64,000 bases of DNA from assembly GCA_973895155.1 (NCBI GenBank), contig OZ316893.1, forward strand, positions 14,818,001 to 14,882,000, given 5' to 3'. Each line of letters starts with the position of its first letter. Position 1 is the stretch's first letter. The stretch is from Marsupella aquatica (Eukaryota; Marchantiophyta). The notes below the pieces were generated by a model. The model was not told the origin of the DNA. It saw only the letters and a program-made list of their open reading frames with translations, and made no database searches. The position numbers and the translations under genes are program-made. Shown here in pieces: positions 49,301 through 62,846 of this stretch.

Positions 49301-50084
49301 CGTCGTGCAACTACGGGGAGCAGGAGGAGGAAGGCAACTTAACTCCGTCCAAAGTCAGTCCCCAAAGAAATGATCTCGCCACGGGCGATTCCAGCGATTG
49401 CTCTGAAGATTTAGCTGTCAAAAGTATCCCAATTCAGCTCTCTACCCACGAATCTCCACCCCCTCCCCCCCTAGAAATTCTTCAAAGTACTGAAGTGAAT
49501 TCAATCCACCTCGCCTCTCAGCGGTCCACTGTGCTGCTCCCACGACAGCAGCGGAACGGGGCTGATAGCATGGGACCGAATCGCGAGGCGCCACACACAC
49601 ACAACAGAAAGGCTGGGAGTTACATGTTTTTTATGAAACAAATATCCACAAGAGTACAGTCGTCGCCCTCCTTGCTTCCAGCCCTAACAATCGAGCCAAC
49701 GACCAAACAAACCAACGATCGATCGACGACGATCCACCACTCCTCCTCGCAATCCTCGCGGACAGAGAGCGTGGGCGTGGATGGCCCGTTTCCTGCGTGA
49801 GAAAAGCTGAATGTGCTTCCACAATCCGCGACCAGAGAGCGCTCGCTACTGACGCCAAAGGCACTGAAGCCACTCGTAATCCATCAACTCATGCAGTCCA
49901 TGAAGCCGAAGGCACTGAAGCAACTCGCGAATCATCAAACTCATGCAGTCCATCAAGCCGAAGGCACGGAAGAAACTCGTAATCCATCAACTCAGTCAGT
50001 CCATCTGTCCAACAATGAAATCCGGGGCAGGGCGTGTGATTGAGGATGCATGATTGTCGTGAACGGCTCTCCACTGCACACATA

Positions 50085-50120
<36 letters not shown>

Positions 50121-50130
50121 GTCGACATTT
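49301..50130 (-). promoter_or_regulatory. Upstream region of the ABC1 kinase, with a 51-bp triplicate and a CT microsatellite
   Basis: 49860-50012 contains three tandem copies of about 51 bp sharing GGCACTGAAG, ACTCRYRAATC and ATGCAGTCCATSAAGCCGAA. 50084-50120 is a CT run. CT-rich stretches like this are common close to plant transcription starts. The strand follows the adjacent gene. No coding sequence is supported. Confidence 0.6.
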
Positions 50131-50201
50131 CTCTCTGTGCTTGTCCTGAACTGCACCGATCAGTCCAGTCAAGTCTATTCATTCACTAACTACGGTAGCT
50201 A

Positions 50202-50261
50202 TTGTCAGCTTCGGGGAATCCTTGTCAGCTTCGGGGAATCCTTGTCAGCTTCGGGGAATCC
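50202..50261 (+). repeat. Three perfect tandem copies of a 20-bp unit
   Basis: TTGTCAGCTTCGGGGAATCC occurs at 50202-50221, 50222-50241 and 50242-50261, with almost no divergence (the first copy follows a TA context). A recent slippage array. Confidence 0.95.
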
Positions 50262-51029
50262 ACCTGGGAATCCAGTGGGGAATTCAGTGGGGAATCGATA
50301 GCATGCTGAGAAGTGTATTGGGTGAGAAGTGTATTGGCGAGGATACAAGAGGAGCATCAATAGGTATCCCAAATACAACTAATTTTTACACATAACCTCA
50401 TCTGGGAATGTTCTGACCCAGGGCAGCAGCGGGAATGACTGATCAGACACCGAATGTGAGGCCTGACCAATCATGCCCGGGAGTTGAGTTCCAAACTACG
50501 GGCCGACTACTATGAAAAGAGGACCCGCTTTCATTGTGTTCACTGACTCACCTTGCGATTTTCAACATTGTCGTGACCTTTCTCAAATTTGAGAGCATGA
50601 AGGCAAATATCACTGCCCGGCTATACCCGGCCAGTTTTGGTGTGCCTGAGTGCATCGCGGGATGCCCGAACGTCTCCACAGAACTCCACAAGCAAGCAAA
50701 TCGGTGCTCTCACCACCGCTCGTGGCCACTCCCATATGAAGCTGCACTTGTTCTTTAACATAATGGTCGCTCAACAGCATCTTTTGTTTCTCAGGCATTG
50801 TCCAACCATCAGATAGAGCCTCACCAAGGAGGGGAGTTGGAGAGGAGGGAGGGGGACTGTGCTCTGGTATCTTAGGCTAATTGCCCACACTTTGCACTTA
50901 AACCACCACTGTCCACCAGGTTTGGGGAGGACAAAATAGAGCACTTTTTTACTATTTTGATCACATTTTTGGTTTATTTTAGTAACCTGGATCCACCAGG
51001 TTTTGCTTCGGGGACAGTGGTGCTTTAAA
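50262..51029. other. Intergenic DNA, nothing recognised
   Basis: No gene or named repeat. Two diverged copies of a CACCAGGTTT motif flank 50917-51001. Short open frames (for example near 50534-50758) show no conserved domain. Confidence 0.5.
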
Positions 51030-52060
51030 GGGCCTCAGAGAGTCTTGGTGGCTATCCCAAATGTTGGGGGAAGTTCAATACTATCGCATCCCATCCGAGA
51101 AGATTTGGATCATTTAAAGGGGGAAATTGTTGCAGACAAGTTTATAAGAACTTGGAGGTCCGTTCAGGTAAGGTGTCCTCCTACCCTACATGCCAAAAAA
51201 ATGGTTAATGGGGCCCATTCAAGTAGCGTGTCTTTCTACCCTACACTTCAAGAAATTGACCAAATAAATTGCTCCACAATTTGGATAATTCATTGAAGGG
51301 AAGTTGTTGCATATAACTTTAAAAAACCATTCAGGTAGGGTGTATTTCTATCCTACACGTCAAAAAATGGACCCAATATATGGCTCACAAGTTAGATAAC
51401 GTATTGAGTGGAAATTGTTGCAGATCACTTTCTCGATCACTTTATCAGAACTAGGGGTCCCATTCAGGAAGGGTGTCTTCCTATCCTACGGGGCAAAAAA
51501 AGATTTCATGGGGCCCATTCAAAGTCATGTGTCTCCCTATTTTCCATGCAAAAAATTGGACCCAATAAATTGCTCACAATTGGATAGTTTATTGAGGGGA
51601 AATTGTTGCAGATAACTTTACAAGAACTAGGAGACCATGCAGGTAGGGTGTCTTCCTCTGTAGCTATGAGACCTACGCGCTAACCAACTTCGTCACCACC
51701 CCTTGTTAGGTAGGGTATCTTCCTATCCTAAATGTCAAAAAATTGGTTGCATGTGACGCATTCAAGTAAGATGTCGTGCTTTCTTCTACGTCAAAAATGG
51801 ACCCAGGAATTTGCTCACAAAGTGGATAATTTATTGAGTGAAATTGTTGCAGATGATTTTATAAGAACGGGGGGCCCAGTAGGTAGGGTGTCATCCTAAC
51901 CTACATGTCAGGAAAAATTGTCTCATGGGACCCATTCAGGTAAGGTGCCATCCTACCCTATTTGACTCAATAAATTATCGTTTGGGAAGTGACTATGAAC
52001 TTGGGGCCCACTAAGGTAGGGTATCTTCCAATCCAACATGTCAAAAAATGGCACACTGAA
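51030..52060. repeat. Diverged direct repeats with GGTAGGGTGTCTTCCTATCCTACATGTC-type motif
   Basis: About eleven copies of a motif GGTAGGGTGTCTTCCTAYCC followed by CTACATGTCAAAAAA recur at 51168, 51224, 51333, 51466, 51520, 51642, 51710, 51765, 51880, 51938 and 52015. They are linked by AAATTGCTCACAA and GGGAAATTGTTGCAGAT segments. The spacing alternates between about 55 and 120 bp, as in an eroded higher-order tandem array. Confidence 0.85.
51665..51702 (-). repeat. tRNA-Met(CAU)-like 5' half inside the repeat array
   Basis: On the minus strand the segment opens GGGGTGGTGACGAAGTTGGT and continues TAGCGCGTAGGTCTCATA. This is the acceptor 5' strand, D arm with A box, and anticodon stem with CAU of plant elongator tRNA-Met as I recall it. 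The similarity stops at the anticodon loop, where plant tRNA-Met genes carry an intron. No B box or 3' half follows. It is therefore not a functional tRNA gene but a retained half, perhaps a SINE head or a repaired insertion. Confidence 0.65.
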
Positions 52061-52279
52061 AACAATAAAAAAGAAAAGAAAAGTAAGAGGGGACCCAAGG
52101 AAACGCTCAGGTCTATTTACGCTTACATCTGCTCTGTCCTAATTGGGTCCAGATCTGGTTAACTCCAGTAGGACTTATTGCAATGATCCTCATGCTGGGC
52201 TGCCCCTGTAATTACTTGGGTTTTTATGCCCCCATTTAAAAATATCTGTTCGAGGCAAAAACATTTCATCTTTGTCTTC

Positions 52280-52700
52280 CACTTGCTCCAAGGGGTTTGC
52301 ATTTACTGGACCACTTCGTTCTTTTTTGTCTCGAACTGTTTATTCGTGTATCTTGTCCCGCCATTTGTTCCAAAGGGTTTATACTTTGTGCGGCCAATTG
52401 CTTCAAGGGGTTTGCTCTTACTGGACCACTTCTTTGCCTCGAACTAACCATGGTCACAACTCAGGTCATTCCCTGCCACAGCAAATTTTTTCAAGGGGTT
52501 TGCCCTTATTGGACCACTACCCATATCACTCAGGTCATTCCCAGTAACATATCACACTTATTTGTGCTGTCTTGAACTACTGATGATCACTCAGGTCATT
52601 CTTATCACTCAGGTCATTCCTAATGAAACACCACACTTCGTTCTTAAGTCTTGCACTACCCATGATCACTCAGGTCATTTTCAGCCACTGTACTACATAT
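52280..52700. repeat. Repeats with CAAGGGGTTTGC-TTACTGGACCACT and ACTCAGGTCATTCC
   Basis: YYCAAGGGGTTTGC followed by TTACTGGACCACTTC occurs near 52288, 52400 and 52490, with a diverged copy near 53416. CACTCAGGTCATT occurs at least five times between 52455 and 52680. Open frames here only mirror the repeats. Confidence 0.8.
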
Positions 52701-53450
52701 CATAGTAACTACATATCTATATGTAAACAAAGTATGGTATCTTTCTCATGATTTATGAAGTGCCATCTTTCCAGGAATATTCCTGACTATTGGATTATGG
52801 TGGCATTCTTTCTTAACCATGGGATGAGCCTGAAGGTGCCACTATGCACCTTTACGGCGTCCAGCCCATCACTCTCTCCACAGCCCTCACACCAGTTGTC
52901 TGACTCCCCACGTTGTCCAATTACCTGGCTGGCCATCTCGACCACACTTCCACCCAATATCATTTACTACTGACAGTGCATCTCTCATATGCTTGACAAC
53001 ACTTCCACTGACCACTATTTACTATTGACAATACTGTCCAACACACACATGGGACTTCTAGGACAAAAATACACCTAGACAGATACCCAAGGGGAGGGGA
53101 TCACACAAAACCATGCACTATTGACAATACTGTCCAACGCACACATGTGACTGCTAGGACAATAATACACCTAAACAGATGCCAAAGGGGGAGGGATCAC
53201 ACAAAACCATGCTAGCCCGGAATGCAGAGATTGAACCAGGGTCTGCTCTCAAACATGAACCCACCCACTATGCAGAGATCGAACTAGGGACTAGGACTGC
53301 GCCTAGACATGAACCCAGCCAGAATCAAACAAACCTTCTCCACACCCACAGCCACTCTTGTACCTCCCACACCCGTGAGCATGGAGGGCGAATTGAATGT
53401 GAGACGTCACCACTTGGTTCAAGCGATTTGCATTCATTGGACCTCATCTA
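52701..53450. other. Intergenic DNA with short duplications
   Basis: A roughly 75-bp segment (CACTATTGACAATACTGTCC, then ACACATG, then AGACAGATRCC and GGGATCACACAAAACCATG) is duplicated near 53025-53120 and 53114-53212. GCAGAGATYGAAC is duplicated near 53223 and 53273. No gene recognised. Confidence 0.55.
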
Positions 53451-53465
53451 AAACCCTTTTGAAGT

Positions 53466-54260
53466 AGAGTTCATCGTTAGTACAAGAAACGGCTTTGATG
53501 AAAAGAAAGACCAAAAGGCCCCTTCTAGCCTCAGATCGCAGGAAACAAAGACGGAAGCAGGCAGATGCCTCGTCCACTGGCAAACGTGCAAAAGAATTAA
53601 CGCTGCCAAACTGGGAGGCCTCTGGGATGATTTGCTTTTGGTGCAGTAACTTGTGCGAAGCAGTAAAGAGTGAAATGGCATTTTTGACATGTCGGGCTTC
53701 AGTCGGGTGGTGGTGATTACAAAAGGTAAACAGGTGAAATTGCTCAGATTATGGTATGCAGGTCGAAGGACTGTACCTTTTGTCTCCATTGGCATACCTC
53801 GAGCTTCGAACCGAGCAGATCGGACAGAATCACCATGCTCTCAAGTAGAGATCTTGAGTTTCCAGCCTTTCAGACTCTTTCTGGCAAGCTGGTGAAAATC
53901 ACTGAGCGTCTTATGCATCCTTCACGACCAGAAGATCGTCAGAGACATGGGTCCGTTTCATGTAGAATCCTGTTACCTACAAGTGATGCACATTCTTGGG
54001 CTAGCTGTAGAAGTGAGGAAGGTAGAGCACAAAGTGTGGAGGAACACAACTCGCCCTGCTTATGCAGGACAAGAAAGTTGATTGGATCTTTCGGAAAGCT
54101 TGCCATTCTCCCTCAACTCGATCTTTGAGAGAAAAGTATTTATTGAAGACTAGAGGCTTTGAGACAGGTGAATTTGCAAGCTCAGGCTACCACAAAGAGG
54201 CTGGCTTGCATCACACATTGAATAATGTTGTGCAATCGAGCTTTGCATTGGCAGAATGTT
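53466..54260 (+). other. Possible coding remnants, unrecognised, convergent with the MATH-domain gene
   Basis: Three overlapping plus-strand open stretches in different frames look more protein-like than random. 53495-53716 is Lys/Arg-rich, then has CFWCSNLCEAVKSEMAFLTC. 53751-54128 starts RSKDCTFCLHWHTSSFEPSR. 54062-54262 ends in a plausible stop. Paired Cys patterns (CFWC, CTFC) hint at a small zinc-binding protein split by introns or frameshifts. I do not recognise a family. Confidence 0.3.
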
Positions 54261-54318
54261 AAATATAGCTGCACCACTTTTATGTGCTGCAGAGAAAATA
54301 ATGCTCCAATAGGAAGAG

Positions 54319-57300
54319 TTAGGCAGGGGGATACCAAGGGCCAACTGTCCCATTCAAATGCCCATTGCCATGGACACTAACTCCATTAGGAATGATGGAA
54401 GACATACCAACCACGATGGACGGCGGTGTTCCATACATTCCTAGAGGTGTATGAAGAGGAGAGTGATTTTGTCCTAGAGAATCCAGATTTACTGTCAACA
54501 TCTCTCCTCCAGCTTGTCTACGCTGCTGTAAAGTGCGGACTTGCCTTAGACCCTCGTCATGTATTCTTGCCAGTGTCTCCAGCTCACCCATTGAAAGGGC
54601 ATCCAAACCAGCTCCATACAGCGGGGCATGACGCGACATTTCTTCCTGAAGTGATCCTTCCAGTGTTTGAATGTAGTCCTGCAAAGACACCACTCATCAG
54701 ACTTCTATTGTTTGGGAACAGGTAGCCATAATGCGTATTCTATTCAGTCTTGTTCAATCAGAGATAAATAAAGTACATCAGCACCCTCACATTCACCCAC
54801 TCTTCGGATGCTGATATAACTCTTTCATTGTTTCCACTTGAGGGAGTCAAAACGATGGAAAAACAAATTTTGCATGCCCTTTCGTACTAAGTAATTGGGA
54901 TTACCCATTTTCAAGCAGAACAGTCACTACGGTGGAAGGAAAAAGTCAATTGAGCGCCAAAACACGGATTATCGTACCTGCTATAACCATGCAAAACATG
55001 GAACAAAGCTATCTTGACAAAGTGACAGATCCAGGCAAACGAGAAGAAGAACGAACCTGACAAGCATGCAGCTTAGCTTCCATTCCATCAATGTAAGCTT
55101 CACACCGCATGACCTGCTCTTCTTTCTCACGCAAACCTCCTTCTGTTTGCCCAACAGTTTGGGTGAGACGCCGTACTTCGTCTTCCAGGGATTGCCGCAC
55201 CTCTTCTCTTGTCACTGTTTCTGTTGCGAAGCGCTTCAACTCCTCATCAAATCTCTTCCGAGCTAATTCCGCATTCTTTAATCTCTCCGCAAGGACATTC
55301 TTTTCCTTCATCACTCTCTGACGAAACCCAATCACAAACACATTTCATGATGTTTAGTAGAATATTAACACAGCAGAGCGGAGCAGTTTTACGGAAGTGT
55401 AAATCGTTCAAATATTAGCAACTTTGCCAGCACAATTATGGCACGAAAAAATTAAAATTATTTCCAACAACGCTAGATGATCTCCATGCAGGTTAGGAGA
55501 AATTTAGGAGAAGTGGCACACACCACTCGACAACTGACTGGCTCTAAAGAATACTTTCGAACAAAACGGATCATAGGTTTGGCAACCAAAACCACACGAC
55601 AAACCTTCAGTTCATCACGCTTGCGTGACTTGAGTTGCGCTAGCTGGGAATCGGATTCTCGCAGGCGATCCTGAAAGGATTTCTTCTCCCCAGCCAGTTT
55701 GGCAATCTCTTCATCACGCTCTGACCGGACCCATTCGAGTTGATTTTCAGCCTCTCGAAGACGTTCAGCAAAATCTTTCTTTTCACGCCCAAGCCGCTCA
55801 ACCTCACTTTTCAATTCTCCCTGAGAAACCACACGTCCACTCTTTCAGCAAATATGTGACAGAACCTCCCAGACAGGTGGCTCAGATAGAATTTATGAAG
55901 ACTAATGTACGCAGTTCCAGAAAGTAGAATTTCAGTTAACATGAGAGATCACCAATTTTAGAAAACGGACGAAAGGTGGAGACGAGCTATGGACAAAATA
56001 GCTAACTTGAAGGGTCCAGGTCTAGTATACAGAGCCAGGTTCAATTCAGGTCAGCGCCATAGGTGTAGATACCTTTACTCTGCTCTGTGCTGCATCAGAG
56101 TCAGAAATTCGTTGCGACAGAGTTGCCTTCTCCCTAGCAAGTCGACTGATTTCACCCTGTCTATCTGTGCGAGCTCGATTAGTTTCTTCTTCAGAATTCC
56201 GTAACTGTTGCCACAAAGCATTGCGATCAGCATTGGCTAGTTCCACAGCCTCTCGCATCATGCTCAGAACCGGACGAGCAGTACCCTCCTCCTCTCTGAC
56301 CAAAAATGTGAGAATGTCCATGCCAAGCTCCACTTCATGTGCTCCACTTGTGCTAATCGTTGCCCGCTCCACTAGCCCCCTCAGCATCCGTTCACGATAA
56401 CCTTCGTCTCCATACACTTTGAACATCACAGCATAAAGAGTGCTAACAAATTCCCTCACTCGGATATCCCTCGACAGGGATAAGGCTTCTGCTAGCCCAA
56501 GCACTGCTGGGAAATCATCCTCATCGTCTGGGAGTGACGACGACAAGTTCACTGCACCAGGAATCAAAGGATCTGGAGGCTGGGCAACACCGCCCATGCT
56601 GCTGTGGCGTGGATCCATGATTAGCCTTTGAGAGCGGCGTCTTTCCAACACCATTACCACAGATTGTTCCCCAAATGCACCCCTTGCAATTGCTTGCTCA
56701 AACACTCGCTGTGCTTCTAACCTTAACGAAGGTACTGTAAGCATCTCCACTAAGATATCCACATCCGAGACACGCCAGCAAGCCGCTGCCACCTGCTCTG
56801 CTGCGGCCTGAAGCTGTTCAGCTGCACCACCACCATCTCGGTCGGCAAACACAAGGGCGGGGGCTGGTGAGGTAATGTCATTCTCACTACACTCACAATC
56901 AGTATCAATATCTCTAAGGAGAGCTTCTGCCACATCTGTCCGGCTACAAACCGTGCTTCTTACCACATCCAGTACTCGAGGAGAAACGGCTGGGCCCAGC
57001 TTTTTTAGCCTTCCCCTTACTGCCATCGCCTGCATCACACAATGATAATTTGGAAGTGAGATTCTCATCCAACCATGAAGAAGTTCTGCACAACACAAGA
57101 CTCATCATCCTGTTCAACCCCGTGAACCAAGACTCTGAGCTATGAATCGGTGCTTGCTAACAATCTAGGACATCAAATTGTGACTGTCAGAGCTTAAGAG
57201 ATGTACCGCTCGAGGTAACTGCTGACATTCAGCAGCAGCTTTGAACACAAAGCTCAAAACTGCCGCAAGAGGTTCCTCATTTGAATCTGGTAATATTTCA

Positions 57301-60300
57301 AGAGCCTGTTGCAAAACTTGTTCCCATACGTCACTCCCAACCTCCATCTGGCTGAGAGCTCCAAGAACCTGTACCATAAAGGCATAGAGCATGAAAACTT
57401 GCACAAACCATAGCCTGAAGTTGTGATCAACGGATTAAGACACCAAAATCAAGGAAAACTATCGTGCCACAGAACCCCTAAAGAATCTCGTGACTACATT
57501 TCAGGAAACACATGGATGCACAAGAAACGAGTGACTGACGAACAAACTTCCGTATTTAATATACATAAAACATAAAGAGGCATGTCCGTACTGGAAGCCG
57601 CAATCCAGGCTCTGCATCAGGTTTTTGAAGACGCTCAAGCAGGGCATAAGCTGCCAACGAGTGTTCAGACAAGTCCACAAGCTTTGGCACCAGAGCAATA
57701 AGATCCGGCTGCAAATGCTTCGGGGCTTTTTCTAGAACAAGGGCAATCTTCTGTGCTGATTGAGGTCTTCGTCGCGGTTCAGGACAACCTTGCGGTACAG
57801 CCCCGTCAAGGGCCCTAAGAGAGTTGACTATAAGACCAAGCAGCTCATCGGATTGCTCTGGCCACTTTGGCTGCATCAATCAATCATGAAAACAGAGAAC
57901 TTATATGAGTCGGGCACACATCTGGGGACAATAAGGTATACTCATTCAGGCTTGGATACATGGAAGGCAAGTATAACATCACATCACGTCATTCATCACC
58001 TCTGATACTGTAGTGAACATCAATTATTCACAGAGAGAGAGAGCAGACAGCTGTGTCAGGGTGCAAGTAACTTACCTTGTGTGCGTGATTTACATTCTCT
58101 ACTACAGGAGCCTCTTGAACAGCAGGAGGCTCCGGATGCAGAGGGACAGGCACAGCTGCAGCCCTTCCCACCGGCCCATCCATTGCCGACGAGTCACTGC
58201 TTTGCACTGCCTGAGTCCCCGCAACCCCATCAAGTCCAATCTCCAGTCGCTGGTCAATGAGGTTCAGTCCATTTTCCCTGGTGTCCAAGGTTGCACCACC
58301 TGAGCCCGCTCCTCCTCTCCAGTCAACCCCACTTTTACTACTGACGACGCTGTTCAACTCAGAGAGGCCCCGAACCTTAACTTCTGAGTACTCTGAGCTG
58401 CTTTTCTTCCCCTCTGATGGTTGACAGCACTCTACCATGATATCCAGCAGCAAGTCAACTATTGCCTGCTGCAGAACTTTCACCCCCATGAGCAAGTTCA
58501 TTAAGCTTGGAGACGTGGCCTCGCCTTTGCTGCCACTGTTACTCTTCCCTCCAGCGGAATTTACAGGTGACACTTTTGTAGGTAATAGCAATCGCTTAAC
58601 TTTTGCAGGGTCATCCAGGTAAACACGAAGCCCGGCTAGAAAGGCTGCTACTGCCCCTGCATCCATCAACAACTTCTCCCGGAGTGTGACTTGCAATTGA
58701 GAGGGGTCTAGAAGGAGTGGTGGGTTGTCACCATAACTCAAATGGAAACCAGCTCTTGCCAGCAAACTCCTGAATATGTCCTCCTCGTCCCCGCTGATGC
58801 CTTCACTGTCATCCGAGTCAAGCAGTTCATCCGGATCTGTTGAAAGTGCATCCTGTTCATCATCTGAAATCAGAACCTGCAGGACAAGGATACGTACTTT
58901 CCTTGAATAAAGAGCGTATGTCTGACAACAACAGGGAGGATATAAACTACTTGTACATTCCCAATCCATCTGACTACAAATATTAAGCGCATCTAAGCCA
59001 CCCTGTTTCTTTAATGGCTGATATCCTCATCTCTATCCGGCAAACTATTTCCTGTATTAGAAGTAATGGAATCATGAGCTTCACATATGGCCCTTGTTTT
59101 TAGTAACAACTACTTTTCCTACGGGAGATGCCAAAGAGGGACTTATTACCTCAAGGTCAGAAAACTCGAACCACGGGCAGCAGTCCAGAATTTCACATAC
59201 AAAGACCACAGTGTCACGGACAAGGAACCCTGCATCGGGCTCAACCATGTCTGACACCTTCATGAACTGAAGGACCGAGTTATTCCAAGTTTTAGTGCAT
59301 ATGGATGACTCCTTCCAAACAGTTCGATCGGCATGTTTCTGATTCACAACTGCCATTCTGTATCTGACCCAGAAGTTCCGGTCAGGATCAGCTCCAATGG
59401 ATTGGTCACTCTCTAGGTAGATGCAGAGAGTATCGAAGGATTCGTATACACCTAAAAGTACAATCGAGTGAAGTTCACAAGTTAGCACTCACACATTTCT
59501 TACGCCAATCTCATAACGTAAAGACTTTGCAACGACACTCCTAATTGCAAGGACCAAGGTGGAAAATCGGCAGTTAAGGAAAGGTCACGGAATGAATATA
59601 CACAAGCACGACGCAACAGGCAAACAGATGGGCATGTCACTGTCATTCAATATTTGAACTTATCCAAAGAAGTGCCCTATGATAACAATCCTGTCACTAA
59701 CAATCTCTCCCCCAAAGAAAAGGATGACAAAAATTGCGCAATGTCCAGCATTTGACAATCACAAAGTGCACAACACTGTAATCATGGTTCAGCTCCTTGA
59801 TCAATAAATGTCACTGTTTCATGTGCCTCAAGCTTTCACAGATCATGAGCAAGGGGTTGCCCACAAAGCAAAACCCACCAATCCGAAGTTCACAACCACC
59901 AGCCTGGAAGAACTTGCTGAAAATCTTCCGAGTTTCCATAATCTCCTTGAACGCCAGGAAATTCTCCACTCGCCAGGTAAATGTCCCCCGATTGACAATC
60001 CTGCCAGTTTCGTTCCCTGTAGTTGTCGAAGATGAATCAACCTCGTAGTCTGGTAGCTCAAGCATGGTAGACGTCTCTTTAAGAATGAGAACCTCTGCTG
60101 AAAATACCACCATGTCTTGCACAAGAAAGCCCGAATCCTGGTCAAAAAGACTAGTCAAAGTGACGAATTCTCTCCAACCCCAGTCCTTCGCAGCCTTGGA
60201 ATAACGATTTTGAGACTCTTTGGTTACTGAACGTTCATCCGATCGCTGATTGACCACTGATAGACGATGACTAACGAAGCAGCTCCAATCAGCTGCCGTA

Positions 60301-62846
60301 TTCCGAGGATCTGTGACCTCCAAGAACATTGACAGGTGACATGGGGGTTGCGATTGCCCTGGTTCAAAAACAAACTTGCTTTAGATGCCCCACACATAAA
60401 TGTCGATAAGTCCAGATCACATTCCAAAATTGATAATCTATTTCACTAAAATCCGTGGAACGTCTCTGAGGTGCAAACCCCACATTACAGCTAAGTAGAT
60501 GTTGACTATAAAGTTCGCACAGAGATGGGAAATGCCAATGATGAGTTAGGAAGACAAACTCCAAAGGAAGCCTATGACTGCCTGGAAGAGTCAAAACTTG
60601 TAAAACGTGACAAATGAGCAATCAAGACTATTCAATCTCTGGCAATACCCACATTCTAAAACCCTAACATGTCCGTACACCTGGTTATGCGTACCTCGAG
60701 GATAGACAATAAGTCGGCAGTCTCGGTTCCCAACCTGGAATCGGCGACTCTTAATGCAGAGTCCTGTAATCTTTCGCTTCTTCAAGAGATCTTTTAATCT
60801 GGTGAAGTTTTCTATTCTCCACATAAACTTACCTTGATATCCATCACTCTTTTTAGCACTCGCCCTTCCTCCAACAGGCCCTAAATTTTTAGAAAAAGTA
60901 CTAGATTCCTTAATAACATGGAATGAGGCACTAAAAACAGCAGTGTCATCTACTAGATATCCCATTTCAGGAGCCACAAAGTCTGCCATTTTCATGTAGT
61001 CGTTCCAGCCGAGACTCGTGTTGTCACCACTCTTGTTGTCCGCAGCAAATCTACCATAAGAATCCCGGTGCATATGGTTCATCCCTGCCCGTTGATTAAG
61101 TACAGACATACGAAAGAGGCACCAGCAACTCCTTTCTGGCACAACTGATTTTTCTGTGTCCTTACTCTCCAAACACATGGACAAATAGTCCACACCAGAC
61201 ACAGATGATTGGTATACGCTTAACCGTAGGTTGCATTCTCCTGCTGGAAATACAGGGCTCATTATCTTTTGGGTCTTAATCATTTCCTTAAACAGAGAAA
61301 GATTGTGCACTTTCCAAGTAAACTTGCCACTCAGAACCTCGGGAACCGGCCCAACGGTTGCTGGCAGCTCATTCTCTCGGGAGAAAGACACCGACTCATG
61401 CAAAACCAAAATCTCCGCGGTGATCAAGACTGCCTCGTTCACCACAAACCCAGCCTTCGAATCCAAAACTGTTGAAGAGGGAGTAAAATCACACCAACCA
61501 TGCGACTTCTTCTTTGAGGAAAACCGGTGCCATGAATCTCTCTGAATTGACTTCCCCTCATCTCGTTGATTTACCACGCACAACCTATAACTTGCAAAGC
61601 AATCCCACTTGGACGATGAGGAACCCCTGGGATCTGTGACCTGCAAGTAGATGGAAAGATATCCTGGTAGCGCTTGCGAATCCCCCTTTGGATAGACCAG
61701 CAGACGGCAATCATAGCCTCCAACCTCAAAATATCGGCTCCATAATGCTCGAGCTTTCACCTTTAGGCCACAATGATGGTGTAAAAAGGCATGTTAGTCG
61801 GATCCAAAGGACAACAGAACACTCCGCCCAAAAACCGACAATGCACCATGTTGACCTACAGAATCAACGTAAACCTACGCGACAATCATATTCCTCGGGA
61901 TGTTCAGGTACAATTGGCGTGTCCAATGATCCCCACCCGACGAAGACCCTGTTTCCAACCCTGGGGTGGGATCTTGAGAGCCTCTTAGTTCCACCCGCAA
62001 TGAAGTATAGGGAAAATCTTGGATCACATACGACAACAATCTTTTTTCACTAACCGGAAACTCCGAACAGTTTAGTTGAGAAGCACATATTGACTGTAAT
62101 GCAGGGCAGTAGATAAAGCTACCAACTTCGGCAAGCGCAAGAAACCTCCGTCGCGGAATCAGCAGATCCCCCCAAAATTAAGAAAACGAGATCCAAAATC
62201 TATTGGGTTTGACGACACATGCAGTCAATCCGAAAGCGGTTTTCGTACAGGGTATAAAAGATTTGCTCTGGGCATCTCACGAAGAGGGAAAAAAACGAGG
62301 ATCGACGTGATCATGTTAAATGCCAACGACAGAATTTCGCCGAGAACGAATCCCACTAGATTAGAAAATCACAAAATGAATCGAATCGCCCCAGAGATCA
62401 AAAGATCTGGTAGAACACCCATCCATCGCCAAAGTTGGAGCCCCGGAAGCATACATGCCCAAATTGGAGACCACGTGGTGTGAGTGCCTCATTGCCCCGG
62501 GAGCCCTATCTACATGTCAAATCCTGAAAGATCCGCGTGAGAACGCATAATTGCTCCTCTCTGAGAATAGGGACACCGACAGGGACATGTTTCGGATGTG
62601 GGATTGCAAAACAATTACCTTAGAAAACTGCGAAATTGTCCACTTGCAAACTGCAGCATGCTCTCCTTTCTTCTCCACTATGACAGACTCCTGTCCTCCC
62701 TCTCGCGGTTGCTCCTCTCCATTCTCTCCTCCTCTGGCCACACTCTTCTCCTGCCGCAACGTCGACATTGTCGCGGTGGAATTCTCCACCGCCATTGCCA
62801 CCGCCGCTGGAGCTTCCAACTGAGCTCCTTCTGCGATCTGATTCAT
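54319..62846 (-). CDS. TRAF-like protein with four MATH domains and a coiled-coil C-terminus (Arabidopsis At2g25320-like)
   Basis: MATH/TRAF domains bind peptide partners, often linking targets to ubiquitin machinery. The large multi-MATH plant proteins are conserved but poorly characterised. The start at 62846 (MNQIAEGAQLEAP) is in an exon ending CKWTISQFSK before the donor near 62615; the next exon starts near 61761 with KARALWSRYFEVGGYDCRLL. MATH 1 runs from there to EILVLHESVSFS. MATH 2 starts GKFTWKVHNLSLFKEMI, MATH 3 GKFMWRIENFTRLKDLL, MATH 4 GTFTWRVENFLAFKEIM, ending near 59130. An acidic stretch follows (LISDDEQDALSTDPDELLDS), then a helical region (58880-56050) and coiled coils rich in REKK/ERLREAE/LAGEKKSFQDR (55820-55060). 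The final exon has TLARIHDEGLRQ and ends GHLNGTVGPWYPPA-stop at 54319. The order and the ending match the At2g25320 family. Expected length is about 1,600 residues. Confidence 0.92.

Noticed and set aside
51650-51702. Functional tRNA-Met gene
   Set aside because: No 3' half, T arm or B box follows the anticodon; only the 5' half is present.
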